A DNA stretch of 64,000 bases from Ignavibacteriota bacterium (GCA_019637995.1 JAHBUQ010000002.1:1007428-1071427); one strand, 5' to 3'; shown: positions 1-9,538, numbered from the stretch's first letter. The notes: generated by a model not told the origin, from the sequence alone. Numbers and translations are program-made.

Positions 1-1822
1 GTTCAGTACGGCAAAGACCAATACCTTCTGCACCAAATGAAATTGCATTTGAACTTTGGTCCGGTTGGTCAGCATTAGTACGGACTTTCAAAGTACGGAA
101 CTGGTCAGCCCAATCCATAATTTGTTTATAAATCTGATAAGTAGGAGCATCTTTCGGGTCAAGAGTACCGGAAATTAACACTTCAATTACTTCACTTGGT
201 TTAGTCGGAATGTTACCATTGATTACTTCACCTGTTGAGCCGTCAATAGAGATATAATCGCCTTCTTTAACAACTACATCTTTGCCTTCAACTTTGAACT
301 GGCGCGTTTTGTAGTCAATCTGTAAAGCACCGCAACCGGCTACACAAACTTTACCCATCTGGCGTGCTACAAGTGCAGCGTGTGAAGTCATACCGCCACG
401 AGCTGTGAGGATACCTTCAGATGCATTCATACCAGCTATATCTTCAGGTGAAGTTTCGATACGAACCAAAATTACGTCATCACCTTTTGCTTTCCATGCC
501 ACAGCATCTTCAGCATTGAATACAACTTTACCGCTTGCAGCACCGGGACCTGCATTAAGCCCTTTTGTGAGTAAAGCACCATTTTTGAGAGCTTCGCCTT
601 TTGCATTGAGGTCAAAAATTGGTCTCAATAGTTGATTTAATTGGTCAGGTTCGATTCTCATTAATGCTTCCTGTGGTTTAATCAAACCTTCATTAACCAT
701 ATCAACAGCGATTTTCATTGCAGCAAATGCAGTACGCTTACCTACGCGGCATTGAAGCATGTAGAGTTTTTTGTCCTGAATTGTAAATTCGACATCAAGC
801 ATATCACGATAGTGCTGCTCTAAGATTTCACGAATTTCCATCAAGCCGTTATATGATTTTTCATCAATATCTTTAAGTTCAATAATCGGATAAGGAGTGC
901 GTGTACCGGCTACAACGTCCTCACCCTGAGCATTCATCAAAAATTCGCCGTAGAAATAATTTTCGCCACTTGCAGCATCACGGGTAAAGGCAACACCCGT
1001 ACCTGAAGTTTCACCCATATTTCCGAATACCATCGCCTGAATGTTTACTGCTGTACCCCATTCTTCCGGGATATTATTAAGTTTGCGATAAACAATAGCA
1101 CGTTCATTCATCCATGAGTTAAATACTGCACCAACTGAACCCCAGAGCTGTTCCCATGGGTCTTCAGGGAAATCCTGTCCGGTGATTTTTTTAATAGCAG
1201 CTTTATATTCAGCAACTAATTCTTTCAAATCTTCAGCAGTGAAATCAACATCAAGCGTAATTCCGCGTGCGTGTTTCTTTGCTTCCAAAATTTCTTCAAA
1301 TGGGTCAATATCGTCTTTTGTTTCTGGTTTTAAGCCCATTACAACATCGCCATACATAGCAACAAATCTGCGGTATGAGTCGTAAGCAAATCTTTCGTTG
1401 CCGGATTTTGCAATTAATCCCTGAACTGCAGCTTCATTCAAGCCGAGATTAAGAATTGTGTCCATCATTCCGGGCATAGAAGCGCGGGCGCCGGAGCGAA
1501 CTGAAAGTAAGAGTGGGTTTGTACTGCTGCCAAATTCAGCGCCCATTTCTTTTTCAACTTTCTTGATTGCTTTTTTAACTTGCTCTTCGAGAGATTTTGG
1601 ATAGTTTTTACCATTTTTGTAGTAGTGAGTGCAGACTTCTGTGGTGATTGTAAAGCCCGGAGGTACGGGAAGTTTCATATTAATCATTTCTGCGAGGTTA
1701 GCACCTTTACCGCCAAGAAGTGATTTCATTTCTGCAGTGCCATCAGCTTTCTTTCCACCAAAATAATATACATATTTTGTCTTGTCCACTGATTTTTTAG
1801 CAACTTTTTTGTCTTTGCTCAT
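1..1822 (-). CDS. ppdK: Pyruvate, phosphate dikinase, N-terminal two thirds (cut by window edge)
   Basis: The reading frame runs from an ATG at 1822 off the left edge, giving about 607 of the family's usual ~900 residues. The enzyme interconverts pyruvate, ATP and phosphate with PEP, AMP and diphosphate in the cytoplasm. The start ([20 protein letters not shown]) leads into the ATP-grasp nucleotide-binding domain with [13 protein letters not shown] and [20 protein letters not shown]. The swivelling phosphohistidine domain follows, with the catalytic loop [21 protein letters not shown]. The PEP/pyruvate barrel begins near the edge ([10 protein letters not shown]) and its remainder lies outside. 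The gene is divergent from the iorA/iorB pair. The complete motifs leave little doubt about family. Confidence 0.96.
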   Translation of the reverse strand, partial: MSKDKKVAKKSVDKTKYVYYFGGKKADGTAEMKSLLGGKGANLAEMINMKLPVPPGFTITTEVCTHYYKNGKNYPKSLEEQVKKAIKKVEKEMGAEFGSSTNPLLLSVRSGARASMPGMMDTILNLGLNEAAVQGLIAKSGNERFAYDSYRRFVAMYGDVVMGLKPETKDDIDPFEEILEAKKHARGITLDVDFTAEDLKELVAEYKAAIKKITGQDFPEDPWEQLWGSVGAVFNSWMNERAIVYRKLNNIPEEWGTAVNIQAMVFGNMGETSGTGVAFTRDAASGENYFYGEFLMNAQGEDVVAGTRTPYPIIELKDIDEKSYNGLMEIREILEQHYRDMLDVEFTIQDKKLYMLQCRVGKRTAFAAMKIAVDMVNEGLIKPQEALMRIEPDQLNQLLRPIFDLNAKGEALKNGALLTKGLNAGPGAASGKVVFNAEDAVAWKAKGDDVILVRIETSPEDIAGMNASEGILTARGGMTSHAALVARQMGKVCVAGCGALQIDYKTRQFKVEGKDVVVKEGDYISIDGSTGEVINGNIPTKPSEVIEVLISGTLDPKDAPTYQIYKQIMDWADQFRTLKVRTNADQPDQSSNAISFGAEGIGLCRTE

Positions 1823-2055
1823 TTTTATTAAATCCTTAAAATATATAACAAATATTAGTTTTATTCAAATATAGATTACAAAAATAATCATTTTTTTGTC
1901 AATATAATAATGTATTTTAAAATTAACTGGATATTAAAAATAACTATGCTAAAATAAACAATCTTTTATCATTGCAAAATAAAATTTTAAGTATTTCATT
2001 TACGTTACTATGATTTGTGCGAAATCATGTTAATATCAAATTACAAGGATATTTA

Positions 2056-2502
2056 ATGAAATTATTAATTAATGGTAAAAATACTGAAATCAAATCGAAT
2101 ACCGAAACACCACTTCTATGGGTACTTAGAGATGAGTTGGGATTGACAGGTGCAAAGTATGGATGTGGAATTGGTGTCTGTGGCACTTGTACAGTGCTGA
2201 TAGAGGGTAAAGCTGAGCGATCCTGCATCTCACCGGTTTCAGAACTTGCAAATAAACAGGTAACTACTATTGAAGGATTATCCGATGAAGGCACACATAA
2301 TGTGCAAAAGGCTTGGATGGAGATTGGGGTTACACAGTGCGGATATTGTCAACCCGGGCAAATTTTATCAGCAGTAGATTTACTTAGCAAAAATCCTAAA
2401 CCAAGTGATGATGATATTGATGATGCAATGTCAGGTAATATCTGTCGTTGCGGCACATACAATAAAATCAGAAGTGCAATTCATTTAGCCGCGGAGAAAT
2501 AA
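2056..2502 (+). CDS. iorA: Isoquinoline 1-oxidoreductase-type (2Fe-2S) subunit
   Basis: A 148-residue small iron-sulfur subunit of a xanthine-oxidase-family molybdenum hydroxylase. It carries electrons from the molybdenum subunit encoded just downstream. The N-terminal plant-type [2Fe-2S] ligands are in CGIGVCGTC followed by a fourth Cys in RSCISP. The C-terminal helical [2Fe-2S] domain shows CGYCQPGQ and the GNICRCGTY signature. I chose the ATG at 2056 over the in-frame one at 2017, because AAGGAT sits at proper spacing before it and the protein then begins MKLLINGK like its relatives. The stop is 4 bases from the iorB start, so the two are co-translated. Confidence 0.93.
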   Translation: MKLLINGKNTEIKSNTETPLLWVLRDELGLTGAKYGCGIGVCGTCTVLIEGKAERSCISPVSELANKQVTTIEGLSDEGTHNVQKAWMEIGVTQCGYCQPGQILSAVDLLSKNPKPSDDDIDDAMSGNICRCGTYNKIRSAIHLAAEK

Positions 2503-2506
2503 CAAA

Positions 2507-4576
2507 ATGAACAATACAAATATTGGAAGACGTAGATTTACAATCGGTGCCGTTGCCGGTATAGGTGCCGTTGCTGTGGGTATTTCCTCACCGATTGAAT
2601 TGATTTCTCAGATTGGCTCTTATGATAAGAATAAAGGTGCTTTTTCACTCGAACCGAATATTTGGCTGGAAATACGAAGAGATAATACGATAATTATTAC
2701 AATTCCACGTTCAGAATTAGGTCAGGGTGTCAGGACATCACTATCAATGATTACTGCTGAGGAATTAGATGCCGACTGGAACCTGATAAAAGCAATAAAT
2801 GCTCAGGGTGATAAAAAATACGGCAGTCAAGGAACAGGTGGGTCAACGAGTATCAGGGTCTTTTGGGATACTCTTAGAATGGCAGGAGCTCAAGCACGTA
2901 TAATGCTGGTTTCAGCAGCTGCATCAATTTGGGGAATACCCTCTTCGTCCTGCCGTACAGAGAACAGCTATGTTTATGAAATCGGGGGTAGCAGAAAATC
3001 AAGCTATGGTGAATTAATTGATAAAGCCGGCGAAATGCCAATTCCTGATGCTGCCGGAATCAAGCTCAAACAACCTGATGAATTTAAAATTATAGGAAAA
3101 ACAAAATGGCATATTGACAATCCTGAAATCGTTACCGGTAAGGCTATTTATAGTTCTGATTTTAGAACAGATGGAATGAAATATGCCGTAGTAAAACGCT
3201 CTCCGGATATAGGGGGAACTCTCATTAAATTCAATGATGATAAGGCTAAAATCGTATCAGGATATTTGCAGTCTTTTCCAATTAATGAAGGACTTGCAGT
3301 CGTTGCAGAGAACAGCTATGCTGCTATACAAGCCGCAGATAAAATTGAAGTTGAGTGGAAGCCCGGACCAATAAGTAATATCAGCAGTAAGGATATTAGT
3401 AAAAAAATGATGGAACTGATGGGAAGTTTGCCGGAACTACCCAATTCAACCGACAAAGAAATTGAGTCAATATATGAAGTGCCTTTGCTTGCACACGCTA
3501 CAATGGAACCAATGAATTCATTTGCTAATTTTAAAGACGGCAAATGTGAAATCTGGACTATGACTCAAAATCCACAAACAGCTCGCTCCACAGTGGCAAA
3601 AGCATTGGACATTTCTGAAGATGATGTAACTGTAAATGTTTTGCTTTCGGGTGGCGGTTTTGGCAGAGGTCATAGAAATGATTTTGTAGGAATGGCTGCT
3701 CAAATTTCACAAAAAGCAGGTTTCCCGATAAAATTCTTCTACACAAAAGAAGATGACATTAAAAATGACTATTACCGTCCTTTCAGCATTCATAAAATCA
3801 AGTCCGGTGTTGATGCAAATGGTAATATTACAGGCTGGATTCATAAAGTTGCTTCTCAGGGAACTGTAAAAGCTACTGACCCTCAATATGATATTATTAA
3901 TATCCAAAATCTTCATGATTCTCATGATTTTTCAATTCCGACAGGTCCTTGGCGCTCTGTGAATAATACGCAGGCAAATTTTGCAAATGAATCTATGATT
4001 GATGAATTGTCACTCCTTGCAGGTGCTGACCCCTTGGAATTCAGATTGAAAATGACGAAAGAGCCAAGACTTAAGAAAGTAATTGAGTATGTCGCTGATA
4101 AATCAGATTGGAAGAAGCCACTACCAAAGAATTGGGGGCGCGGTGTATCAAGTTTTGTGGGATACGGAGGATTTTCTGCTCACGTGGTTGAAGTTTCTGT
4201 AACAAATAGTGGGGTATTGAAAGTAGAAAGAGTTGTTGCAGCTTTGGATTGTGGAATTGCAATTAATCCGGGCAATATCGAAGCACAATTTATGGGTTCA
4301 GCTATTGATGCTCTTGCCGTTGCTTTAAAATCAGAGATTACTATTAAAAACGGACAAATAGAACAATCGGGATTTCATGATTATGAGTGGATTAGTATGC
4401 GTGAATCAACGAAAATTGAAGTTTATATTATGCCGAGCAATGAATCACCGGGCGGAATTGGTGAGTTGGGTTTCCCTTCAGTTGCTCCGGCACTTTGCAA
4501 TGCAATTTACGATGCTTGTGGAATCAGAGTCAGAAAATTACCTTTGAAGCATACAACTCTGGAACATAATTTGTAA
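2507..4576 (+). CDS. iorB: Isoquinoline 1-oxidoreductase-type molybdopterin subunit
   Basis: A 689-residue molybdopterin-binding catalytic subunit, slightly short for the family (about 700-750). Such enzymes hydroxylate N-heterocycles or oxidise aldehydes. The N-terminus carries a twin-arginine signal (RRRFTIGAVAG), so the enzyme is probably exported folded to the periplasm. It contains the molybdopterin-binding GGGFGRG segment, an internal FRLKM segment and, near the C-terminus, PGGIGELGFPSVAPALCNAI, in which the Glu is the expected catalytic base. No FAD subunit or XdhC-type maturation gene is adjacent, as is usual for the two-subunit IorAB type, where a cytochrome is the likely electron acceptor. 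The substrate cannot be told from sequence. Confidence 0.9.
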   Translation: MNNTNIGRRRFTIGAVAGIGAVAVGISSPIELISQIGSYDKNKGAFSLEPNIWLEIRRDNTIIITIPRSELGQGVRTSLSMITAEELDADWNLIKAINAQGDKKYGSQGTGGSTSIRVFWDTLRMAGAQARIMLVSAAASIWGIPSSSCRTENSYVYEIGGSRKSSYGELIDKAGEMPIPDAAGIKLKQPDEFKIIGKTKWHIDNPEIVTGKAIYSSDFRTDGMKYAVVKRSPDIGGTLIKFNDDKAKIVSGYLQSFPINEGLAVVAENSYAAIQAADKIEVEWKPGPISNISSKDISKKMMELMGSLPELPNSTDKEIESIYEVPLLAHATMEPMNSFANFKDGKCEIWTMTQNPQTARSTVAKALDISEDDVTVNVLLSGGGFGRGHRNDFVGMAAQISQKAGFPIKFFYTKEDDIKNDYYRPFSIHKIKSGVDANGNITGWIHKVASQGTVKATDPQYDIINIQNLHDSHDFSIPTGPWRSVNNTQANFANESMIDELSLLAGADPLEFRLKMTKEPRLKKVIEYVADKSDWKKPLPKNWGRGVSSFVGYGGFSAHVVEVSVTNSGVLKVERVVAALDCGIAINPGNIEAQFMGSAIDALAVALKSEITIKNGQIEQSGFHDYEWISMRESTKIEVYIMPSNESPGGIGELGFPSVAPALCNAIYDACGIRVRKLPLKHTTLEHNL

Positions 4577-4590
4577 TTATTTGATTTGTT

Positions 4591-4622
4591 TATATACTCA
4601 GAAGCACTATTCTGAGTATATA
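4591..4622. repeat. Perfect 13-bp inverted repeat after iorB
   Basis: Arms 4591-4603 and 4610-4622 (TATATACTCAGAA and its complement) are separated by a 6-base loop. It lies 15 bases after the iorB stop. No T-run follows on either strand, so it may be an mRNA 3'-end stem or weak terminator rather than a classical intrinsic terminator. Confidence 0.5.
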
Positions 4623-4768
4623 AACTATTAATATTGGGCACATTCATCAGACTTCATCGCAAACTTTATCATTTTTTAATCTGCCTCATTTTCTACTAAG
4701 TATTTTTATCAAGGTAAGATTCTCAAAGAATTTTAATGTATTTTGATTCAGTTGTGATGCATGAAATA

Positions 4769-5329
4769 TTATTTATCAATTAATTTTAGCTTTCCACGGA
4801 AACCACGAGCTGAGTAGTAGGAGTCAGCCCCGTTATGATAAATAAAGACTCTGCCAAAGCGATAATCTCCAAACAAAGCACCACCAAGTTTGCGTGTTTC
4901 AGCGGGAGTTTTAACCCAACTTGATGTCTTTGTATCAAATTGGGAAAATTGCTGCAATTCGAAATACTCAGCTTCTGTAAGTATCTCAATACCCAAATCT
5001 TCAGCCATTGCAACTACACTTCCTGATGGTTTGTTCTGTTTTCTTGCTTCAAGTGCCTGCAAATCATAGCAAAGACTTCTGCGACCTGCCGGACTTTCTT
5101 TTGAACTGTCGCAAAATACTATTTCTGAACTAATTCGGAATATGTCAGGTTCGCCTCCGGATAATTCCATTTGTTCGACTGACCATAATTTGTATGGATT
5201 GCTTTCAAGTATTGACTGAATTTCACTCCATTCAATATCATTGTTGCGTAAGATGTTCTTTTCAAAACGCTCTTTGAGAATTTTCAGTAATTCAATTTGC
5301 CTTTCAGGGCTGACAGATTTATTGCTCAT
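4769..5329 (-). CDS. DUF4256 family protein
   Basis: A 186-residue soluble protein without signal peptide or membrane segment, of the length usual for DUF4256. Recognisable conserved stretches are GGEPDIF near residue 59, ESPAGRRSLCYDLQALEARK near 78-97, and a C-terminal block with GGALFGDYRFGRVFIYHNGA and YYSARGFRG. The function of the family is unknown. It is the last gene of a co-directional group with the SRPBCC protein, 15 bases downstream of it. The many conserved Arg, Tyr and His residues suggest an enzyme, but that is only inference. Confidence 0.8.
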   Translation of the reverse strand: MSNKSVSPERQIELLKILKERFEKNILRNNDIEWSEIQSILESNPYKLWSVEQMELSGGEPDIFRISSEIVFCDSSKESPAGRRSLCYDLQALEARKQNKPSGSVVAMAEDLGIEILTEAEYFELQQFSQFDTKTSSWVKTPAETRKLGGALFGDYRFGRVFIYHNGADSYYSARGFRGKLKLIDK

Positions 5330-5344
5330 TTTATTTATTTAATT

Positions 5345-5806
5345 TTACTTTGTTGGAAAACGCTGCTCAAGCACTTTCCATCTGTAGTTGAAAATTTGTT
5401 TTAATCTTGGTTTCACAAGAAACGGCTCGACTAATTTTCCTAAAAATCCAAATGGTAATTTGTAATATACTATGTCCTCCATTTCGACGCCACCATCAAC
5501 CGGCTTGATAAAATGACTGTGATGCCAGAATGAGTAAGGTCCAAAACGCTGCTCATCCACAAAATTATACGGCTCGTTCACGTGTGTGATTTCAGTTACC
5601 CACGATACTGGTATTCCGAGCATAGGTCTGACTTTGTAAGTAATAATCATACCTGCATACATCTTGGGTGGTAGTTCAGATGTTACTTCAAAACCCATAT
5701 CGGGTGGTGTAATATCTTTAAGATTTTTTGGATTAGATAAGAATTCCCACGCTTCTTGGACGCTGATAGGAATAAACTGCTTTTTGTAAAGTCTGAATAT
5801 ACTCAT
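5345..5806 (-). CDS. SRPBCC family ligand-binding protein
   Basis: A 153-residue protein of the START/Bet v1-like (SRPBCC) fold, usually a hydrophobic-ligand-binding cup. Motifs include QFIPISVQEAWEFLSNPKNL at the start, ITPPDMGFEV, and WVTEITHVNEPYNFVDEQRF in mid-protein, typical of the 'cyclase/dehydrase-like' branch. The ATG at 5806 is preferred over the upstream in-frame ATG at 5872, because the longer version would run well into the DUF5777 gene whose stop is at 5808-5810. With this start the two genes nearly abut, indicating one transcript. The ligand is unknown. Confidence 0.82.
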   Translation of the reverse strand: MSIFRLYKKQFIPISVQEAWEFLSNPKNLKDITPPDMGFEVTSELPPKMYAGMIITYKVRPMLGIPVSWVTEITHVNEPYNFVDEQRFGPYSFWHHSHFIKPVDGGVEMEDIVYYKLPFGFLGKLVEPFLVKPRLKQIFNYRWKVLEQRFPTK

Positions 5807-5807
5807 T

Positions 5808-6635
5808 TTATAACACTCTCGTAATGACAAAACCGATATGAACATCTCCTTTGTCAAATGCACTTGTGGCACCGCTAAGGAATTGACTCATATTGGTATA
5901 GACGTTATTAGAAATGAAAACTTTGAAAAAATGTCCGGCTGTTTCGACTTCTGCACCTATTGAATAAGTGTCATAATATTGCCTCCAGCCATTGAGTGTG
6001 GGGTTTGCCTCTGCAATTACACTCCATCTTTCATTGAAAAAATACTGCCCGTAAGCTCCTAAAGTCCAGCTAAACTGACATTCAGAACATTCAATATTTG
6101 AATTATATAAAAATGAAGGAACTATACCGAAGCCGAACTTTCCGGTTTTAGAATTTAGGATTAAATTTCCATAATATTGCAGCAATCTTGACTTATCTTC
6201 TGGTTCATTTCTGACTTTTGAATTATATGCTGCACCACCATTTATTGCGACTGCGATTGGTAGTCCGAACTGTTTTGTTTCAAGAAGATTGTATTTTAAT
6301 TGCAGGTCAATATTGCCATTGTGATTACTTCTGCCTATTGATGCAAATAAATCATCGGTTATGCCATAACCAAGTGCAAGCCGCATAAAAATGCCACCAT
6401 CAAATCCGAAAAGCTCGCTGAATCCTTCCGATACTGGAACTAAGAATTTATGCGAAATATGGAAATAAATATTTCCGGCTTGCATTGTTTCCGTAGTGGG
6501 CAAACTTAATGCTTCGACTGAGCGGAATATGCTGATATTTTCTTCGAGCGGTTCGGTTCTTTGCCACTTTGATTGTGAAAATACCGAAGAATTTGATGTA
6601 ATGATAAAGATTAGAATTAAATAGAATTTTTTCAT
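5808..6635 (-). CDS. DUF5777-type outer-membrane beta-barrel protein
   Basis: A 275-residue exported protein. A signal peptide (MKKFYLILIFIITSNSSVFS) precedes a body of alternating amphipathic strands rich in aromatic residues, ending in a hydrophobic strand (HIGFVITRVL) as outer-membrane barrels do. The opening of the mature part (FRSVEALSLPTTETMQAGNIYFHISHKF) matches the DUF5777 pattern of a strand after a short linker with a barrel described as 'GDVHIGF'. It lies 5 bases after the YceI gene and before the SRPBCC gene. Barrel, YceI protein and small cytochrome genes recur together in Bacteroidota, suggesting a shared periplasmic redox or isoprenoid role (inference). Confidence 0.78.
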   Translation of the reverse strand: MKKFYLILIFIITSNSSVFSQSKWQRTEPLEENISIFRSVEALSLPTTETMQAGNIYFHISHKFLVPVSEGFSELFGFDGGIFMRLALGYGITDDLFASIGRSNHNGNIDLQLKYNLLETKQFGLPIAVAINGGAAYNSKVRNEPEDKSRLLQYYGNLILNSKTGKFGFGIVPSFLYNSNIECSECQFSWTLGAYGQYFFNERWSVIAEANPTLNGWRQYYDTYSIGAEVETAGHFFKVFISNNVYTNMSQFLSGATSAFDKGDVHIGFVITRVL

Positions 6636-6640
6636 ATCGC

Positions 6641-7216
6641 TTACTCTGCTAATTTAACTGAAAAATCGAGTTGAAGTTGAATGTCCTCACTTATACGAAC
6701 AAACATAAATTTTGGTACTTTGATTTTGTAATCCGTTAGCTTTACAACAAAGTCGGATTTGATTTTGAAACCATCTTTTAGTTTGTAAATTTTGCCATTT
6801 ATAGTAATATCTTTTGTTACTCCGTGCAGGAAAAGTTTTCCTTTCGCGGTAACATCATATTCAGTTTCAGAAATCATCTTAGAATTTGTGATATTACCTT
6901 TAAAATGTGATAAAGGATATTTTTCAGTATGGAGATAATCCTCTCTCATGTGGCGATTTCTCAATCCGATACCTGTTTCAAATGTGCCAACCTGAGTTTC
7001 AAAATAAAGTTCAGAACCTTTTAGCTTATCAATGCTCTCAGAAATGAAATAGCCGTCAATTTTGTCAGTTTTTCCATCGAAATTTTCGACCGGAGTTTCT
7101 GAAATAAATCTGACTAAATTTTTCTGACTTTTATCAATATGATATTCGGCTGAAGAGCTGGACGAGTATGCTAAAATTAGCACTGTAATAATAAATAATG
7201 CCTTTTTCATTTTCAT
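6641..7216 (-). CDS. YceI family periplasmic protein
   Basis: A 191-residue protein with a signal peptide (KKALFIITVLILAYSSSSSA) followed by a single YceI domain. YceI proteins are periplasmic lipocalin-like barrels that bind isoprenoid quinone-like lipids. Typical elements are YHIDKSQKNLVRFISETPVENFDG, the GLRNRHMREDYLHTEKYP segment containing the conserved R-x-x-H-x-R/H-E motif, and the HGVTKDITINGKIY block. AGGA sits just ahead of the ATG at 7216; a second in-frame ATG at 7210 is also possible. The gene is between the cytochrome-like lipoprotein and the DUF5777 barrel on the same strand. Confidence 0.92.
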   Translation of the reverse strand: MKMKKALFIITVLILAYSSSSSAEYHIDKSQKNLVRFISETPVENFDGKTDKIDGYFISESIDKLKGSELYFETQVGTFETGIGLRNRHMREDYLHTEKYPLSHFKGNITNSKMISETEYDVTAKGKLFLHGVTKDITINGKIYKLKDGFKIKSDFVVKLTDYKIKVPKFMFVRISEDIQLQLDFSVKLAE

Positions 7217-7262
7217 TTTTCCTAATAATTAATTAAACATATTATGGGCATAAGTAATTAAA

Positions 7263-7676
7263 TTAATTATTCAATGCTCCGGCATCAATCCAAGCTCTGA
7301 CAGAATCAATTACAGATTGTGGAAGTCTGCCGGTTGGAGGCATTACCGATGAGCTGCTATTGGAATTAATTCTGTCAAACAGGTAGCTTTCATCAGCAGA
7401 GCCGGGCTTAACATACATAAGTCCAAATATTTCCTTATTTACGATATTATCATAACTTTTCCCCGCTGATAAATCAAGTCCGGCTGAAGGAAGATTTCCG
7501 GCATGACATCCAGAATAGGCGCAGCTTTTGTTGAAAACTTCAGTTTGAATTGCACTGAATGTAGCCGGCATATTTGACTTACTGTCATCAGGGCATTCAG
7601 ATACAATTCCATCTGCACATGAATTTATTAAGAAAAGTGAAAATAATATATAAAACACAAAAGAAAATTTTATCAT
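7263..7676 (-). CDS. Small cytochrome c-like lipoprotein with CX4CH motif
   Basis: A 137-residue lipoprotein: the signal peptide ends in a lipobox (FLINSC). The body resembles the planctomycete-type cytochrome c domain, with SCAYSGCHAG, LDLSAGKSYDNIVN, then VMPPTGRLPQSVIDSVRAWIDAGA. The potential haem site is C-x4-C-H (CAYSGCH) rather than CxxCH, and a Met-Pro-Pro segment could give the distal ligand. Bacterial proteins with this spacing are widespread in this group, and some are annotated as c-type cytochromes. Haem attachment here is therefore plausible but unproven. It is the first gene of the YceI/DUF5777 group. Confidence 0.75.
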   Translation of the reverse strand: MIKFSFVFYILFSLFLINSCADGIVSECPDDSKSNMPATFSAIQTEVFNKSCAYSGCHAGNLPSAGLDLSAGKSYDNIVNKEIFGLMYVKPGSADESYLFDRINSNSSSSVMPPTGRLPQSVIDSVRAWIDAGALNN

Positions 7677-7789
7677 AAAAAACCTTACTGCGAATTGAAT
7701 AATAAATTAATAACACCTAATTATTGATTTTGTTACTTGATGCCCGTAATATTATTGACGCTAAAGGTTTCTGAACATTACAAAATATT

Positions 7790-8260
7790 TTAATATATAT
7801 GGTGTATTGTCAAATAATCCTTACGGTCAGATTTTGTAAAGTGCAATACATCAAATAAATAAATAGTGTGGTCTCCTGCATTCATTTTATCAATTGCTTT
7901 TAAGTATGCATAAGCTATTGCTCCACTCAATACTGGCAGACCTTTCCAGTCAATCAGAAGTTTTCTGTCTATAAGAAATTTACTTTTATCATAATCCCAT
8001 CCACTTTTCTTACCTAATGTTCTAACAAGATTAATTTGATTCTCGCAAAGTAGCTGTAGAACTGAATTTGGATTTTCATCTAAATTATTTAACGTTTTAG
8101 TATTATGATAAACAGCAACTGAATATCTTTTAGGCACAATACTTACTTTGTTGACAAAAGTGCAAATGTTCATGTTAACTGATGTAGGATGAGATATTGG
8201 CTTTGAGTAAGTCGCCAGACTGAAAACGGGAAGACTGGGAATATTCCAGAATTGTCTCAT
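7790..8260 (-). CDS. Flavin reductase-like FMN-binding domain protein
   Basis: A 156-residue protein with the split-barrel fold of flavin reductase-like proteins. Indicative parts are the substrate/FMN-binding N-terminal half (SHPTSVNMNICTFVNKVSIV), the RYSVAVYHNTKTLNNL strand-helix, the WKGLPVLSGAIAYAYLKAID strand and the closing strand GDHTIYLFDVLHF, where a His/Asp pair is usual. No signal peptide is seen. The members bind FMN and reduce flavins or small oxidants with NAD(P)H. It lies 13 bases downstream of the membrane protein gene on the same strand, so they are probably co-transcribed. Confidence 0.85.
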   Translation of the reverse strand: MRQFWNIPSLPVFSLATYSKPISHPTSVNMNICTFVNKVSIVPKRYSVAVYHNTKTLNNLDENPNSVLQLLCENQINLVRTLGKKSGWDYDKSKFLIDRKLLIDWKGLPVLSGAIAYAYLKAIDKMNAGDHTIYLFDVLHFTKSDRKDYLTIHHIY

Positions 8261-8273
8261 AGAAAAGAGAAAA

Positions 8274-8735
8274 TCAGGATTGATTAATATTATTAATAGT
8301 ATGAATTTTTATTTTTTGAGAATTCTCAATCTTAGTCGGTTCGTGTTGAAAGCCACAACATTTTGCGATTGCTTGCTTTAGTCGTTCTTTTTCATCTTCA
8401 GTAAGTTTATTGATGTAAGCAATATCTTTGTGATGTTGGAGAGCTTCGCAGCTTGAGCATTGTGGCAATTTTCCGGGCTTGGTGCCAATATTATTTTCGG
8501 ATAGCTGAATAGATATAGAATTGAAACCAAATTTAATGCCTGAATATACTAAATAAAAAAATGCAAGCATACCAACAGATTCAAGGAATGTGATGCTATA
8601 CAAATCGAAAGCGTAAACTAAATAGTCGTTCCAAAACCAGGTAAGCAGCATTCCACTCAGCTTCAATATTCCGGCAAAGAAAAGAATATAAAGTAAAGAC
8701 TTTGAAACATTATTTTTTATAAGATTTAAAAACAT
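8274..8735 (-). CDS. Hypothetical membrane protein with C-terminal Cys/His cluster
   Basis: Not recognised. The 153 residues show two predicted membrane helices (about residues 13-33 and 50-68) followed by a cytoplasmic or periplasmic tail. The tail has CSSC at about residue 92, a KLTEDEKERLKQAIAKCC helix, and a nearby FQHEP, which could form a metal or redox site from two Cys pairs and His. It is upstream of, and co-directional with, the flavin reductase gene, and divergent from efp. A membrane-anchored redox partner for that reductase is a possibility only. Confidence 0.6.
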   Translation of the reverse strand: MFLNLIKNNVSKSLLYILFFAGILKLSGMLLTWFWNDYLVYAFDLYSITFLESVGMLAFFYLVYSGIKFGFNSISIQLSENNIGTKPGKLPQCSSCEALQHHKDIAYINKLTEDEKERLKQAIAKCCGFQHEPTKIENSQKIKIHTINNINQS

Positions 8736-8950
8736 TATATTTTGAATAAAAACAATTTTCGCAAAATAATTATAACCTATTGTATTAACGATATTTGAGT
8801 ATTATTATTTTTGATATCTACACTAAATTTTAATAAAAACTAATGAATAAAATTTCTTTAATAAAATACACAAAAATTTAAAATAATTCAATCAATAATC
8901 CTTCTTTACAATTTATTTTTTAATTATTATTTAGAATTTTAAAAGACAAA

Positions 8951-9514
8951 ATGGGAACTACAGCCGATCTTAGACCGGGTGCATTCATCAGATTCAACGG
9001 CGAGCTCTGCCAAGTACTTGAATCACAGCATCGCACACCCGGCAACTTAAGAGCATTTTATCAAGTAAAGATGCGCAATACAAGAAGTGGCAAATTACTT
9101 GAAAATAGATTCCGTTCAGGTGAATCAATCGAATTTGTTCGTGTTGACAAGAAATCTTTTCAGTTTCTTTACCGAGATGGAAATGCACTCCACTTCATGG
9201 ACCAGGAAACTTATGACCAAATACCTGTAAATGATGATGTTGTTGGTGATGCAATCAAATTTTTGAAAGAAAATCAAGAGGTTGCAATAAATTTCGAAGG
9301 TGAATTAGTACTTGGATTAGAAATGCCTCCAACCGTAAATCTTAGAGTTACTCATACCGAACCGGGAGTCAAAGGCGATACAGCAACAAATGTTGTTAAA
9401 CCTGCAACTGTTGAAACAGGGGCTCAAGTAAATGTGCCGTTATTTGTTAATGAAGGCGATTTAATCAGAATTGATACTTCATCAGGCGCCTATATGGATC
9501 GAGTTAAAGAATAA
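8951..9514 (+). CDS. efp: Elongation factor P
   Basis: A 187-residue protein of canonical EF-P length, which relieves ribosome stalling at polyproline. It has the N-terminal KOW-like domain, the central OB domain (EIVRV-like strand as SIEFVRVDKKSFQFLYRDG) and the C-terminal OB domain with the signature GDTATNVVKPATVETGAQV and GDLIRIDTSSGAYMDRV. The loop that normally carries the modified Lys/Arg reads HRTPGNLRAFYQ, so residue 32 (aligned with E. coli Lys34) is Asn. This looks like the lineage's own EF-P variant rather than decay, since the rest is intact. A 215-base AT-rich leader precedes it. Confidence 0.96.
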   Translation: MGTTADLRPGAFIRFNGELCQVLESQHRTPGNLRAFYQVKMRNTRSGKLLENRFRSGESIEFVRVDKKSFQFLYRDGNALHFMDQETYDQIPVNDDVVGDAIKFLKENQEVAINFEGELVLGLEMPPTVNLRVTHTEPGVKGDTATNVVKPATVETGAQVNVPLFVNEGDLIRIDTSSGAYMDRVKE

Positions 9515-9538
9515 TATAAAAATTTAAAAATTCATAAG

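Noticed and set aside
4591..4622. Classical rho-independent terminator at the 13-bp palindrome
   Set aside because: There is no T-run on either side, so I record only the inverted repeat.
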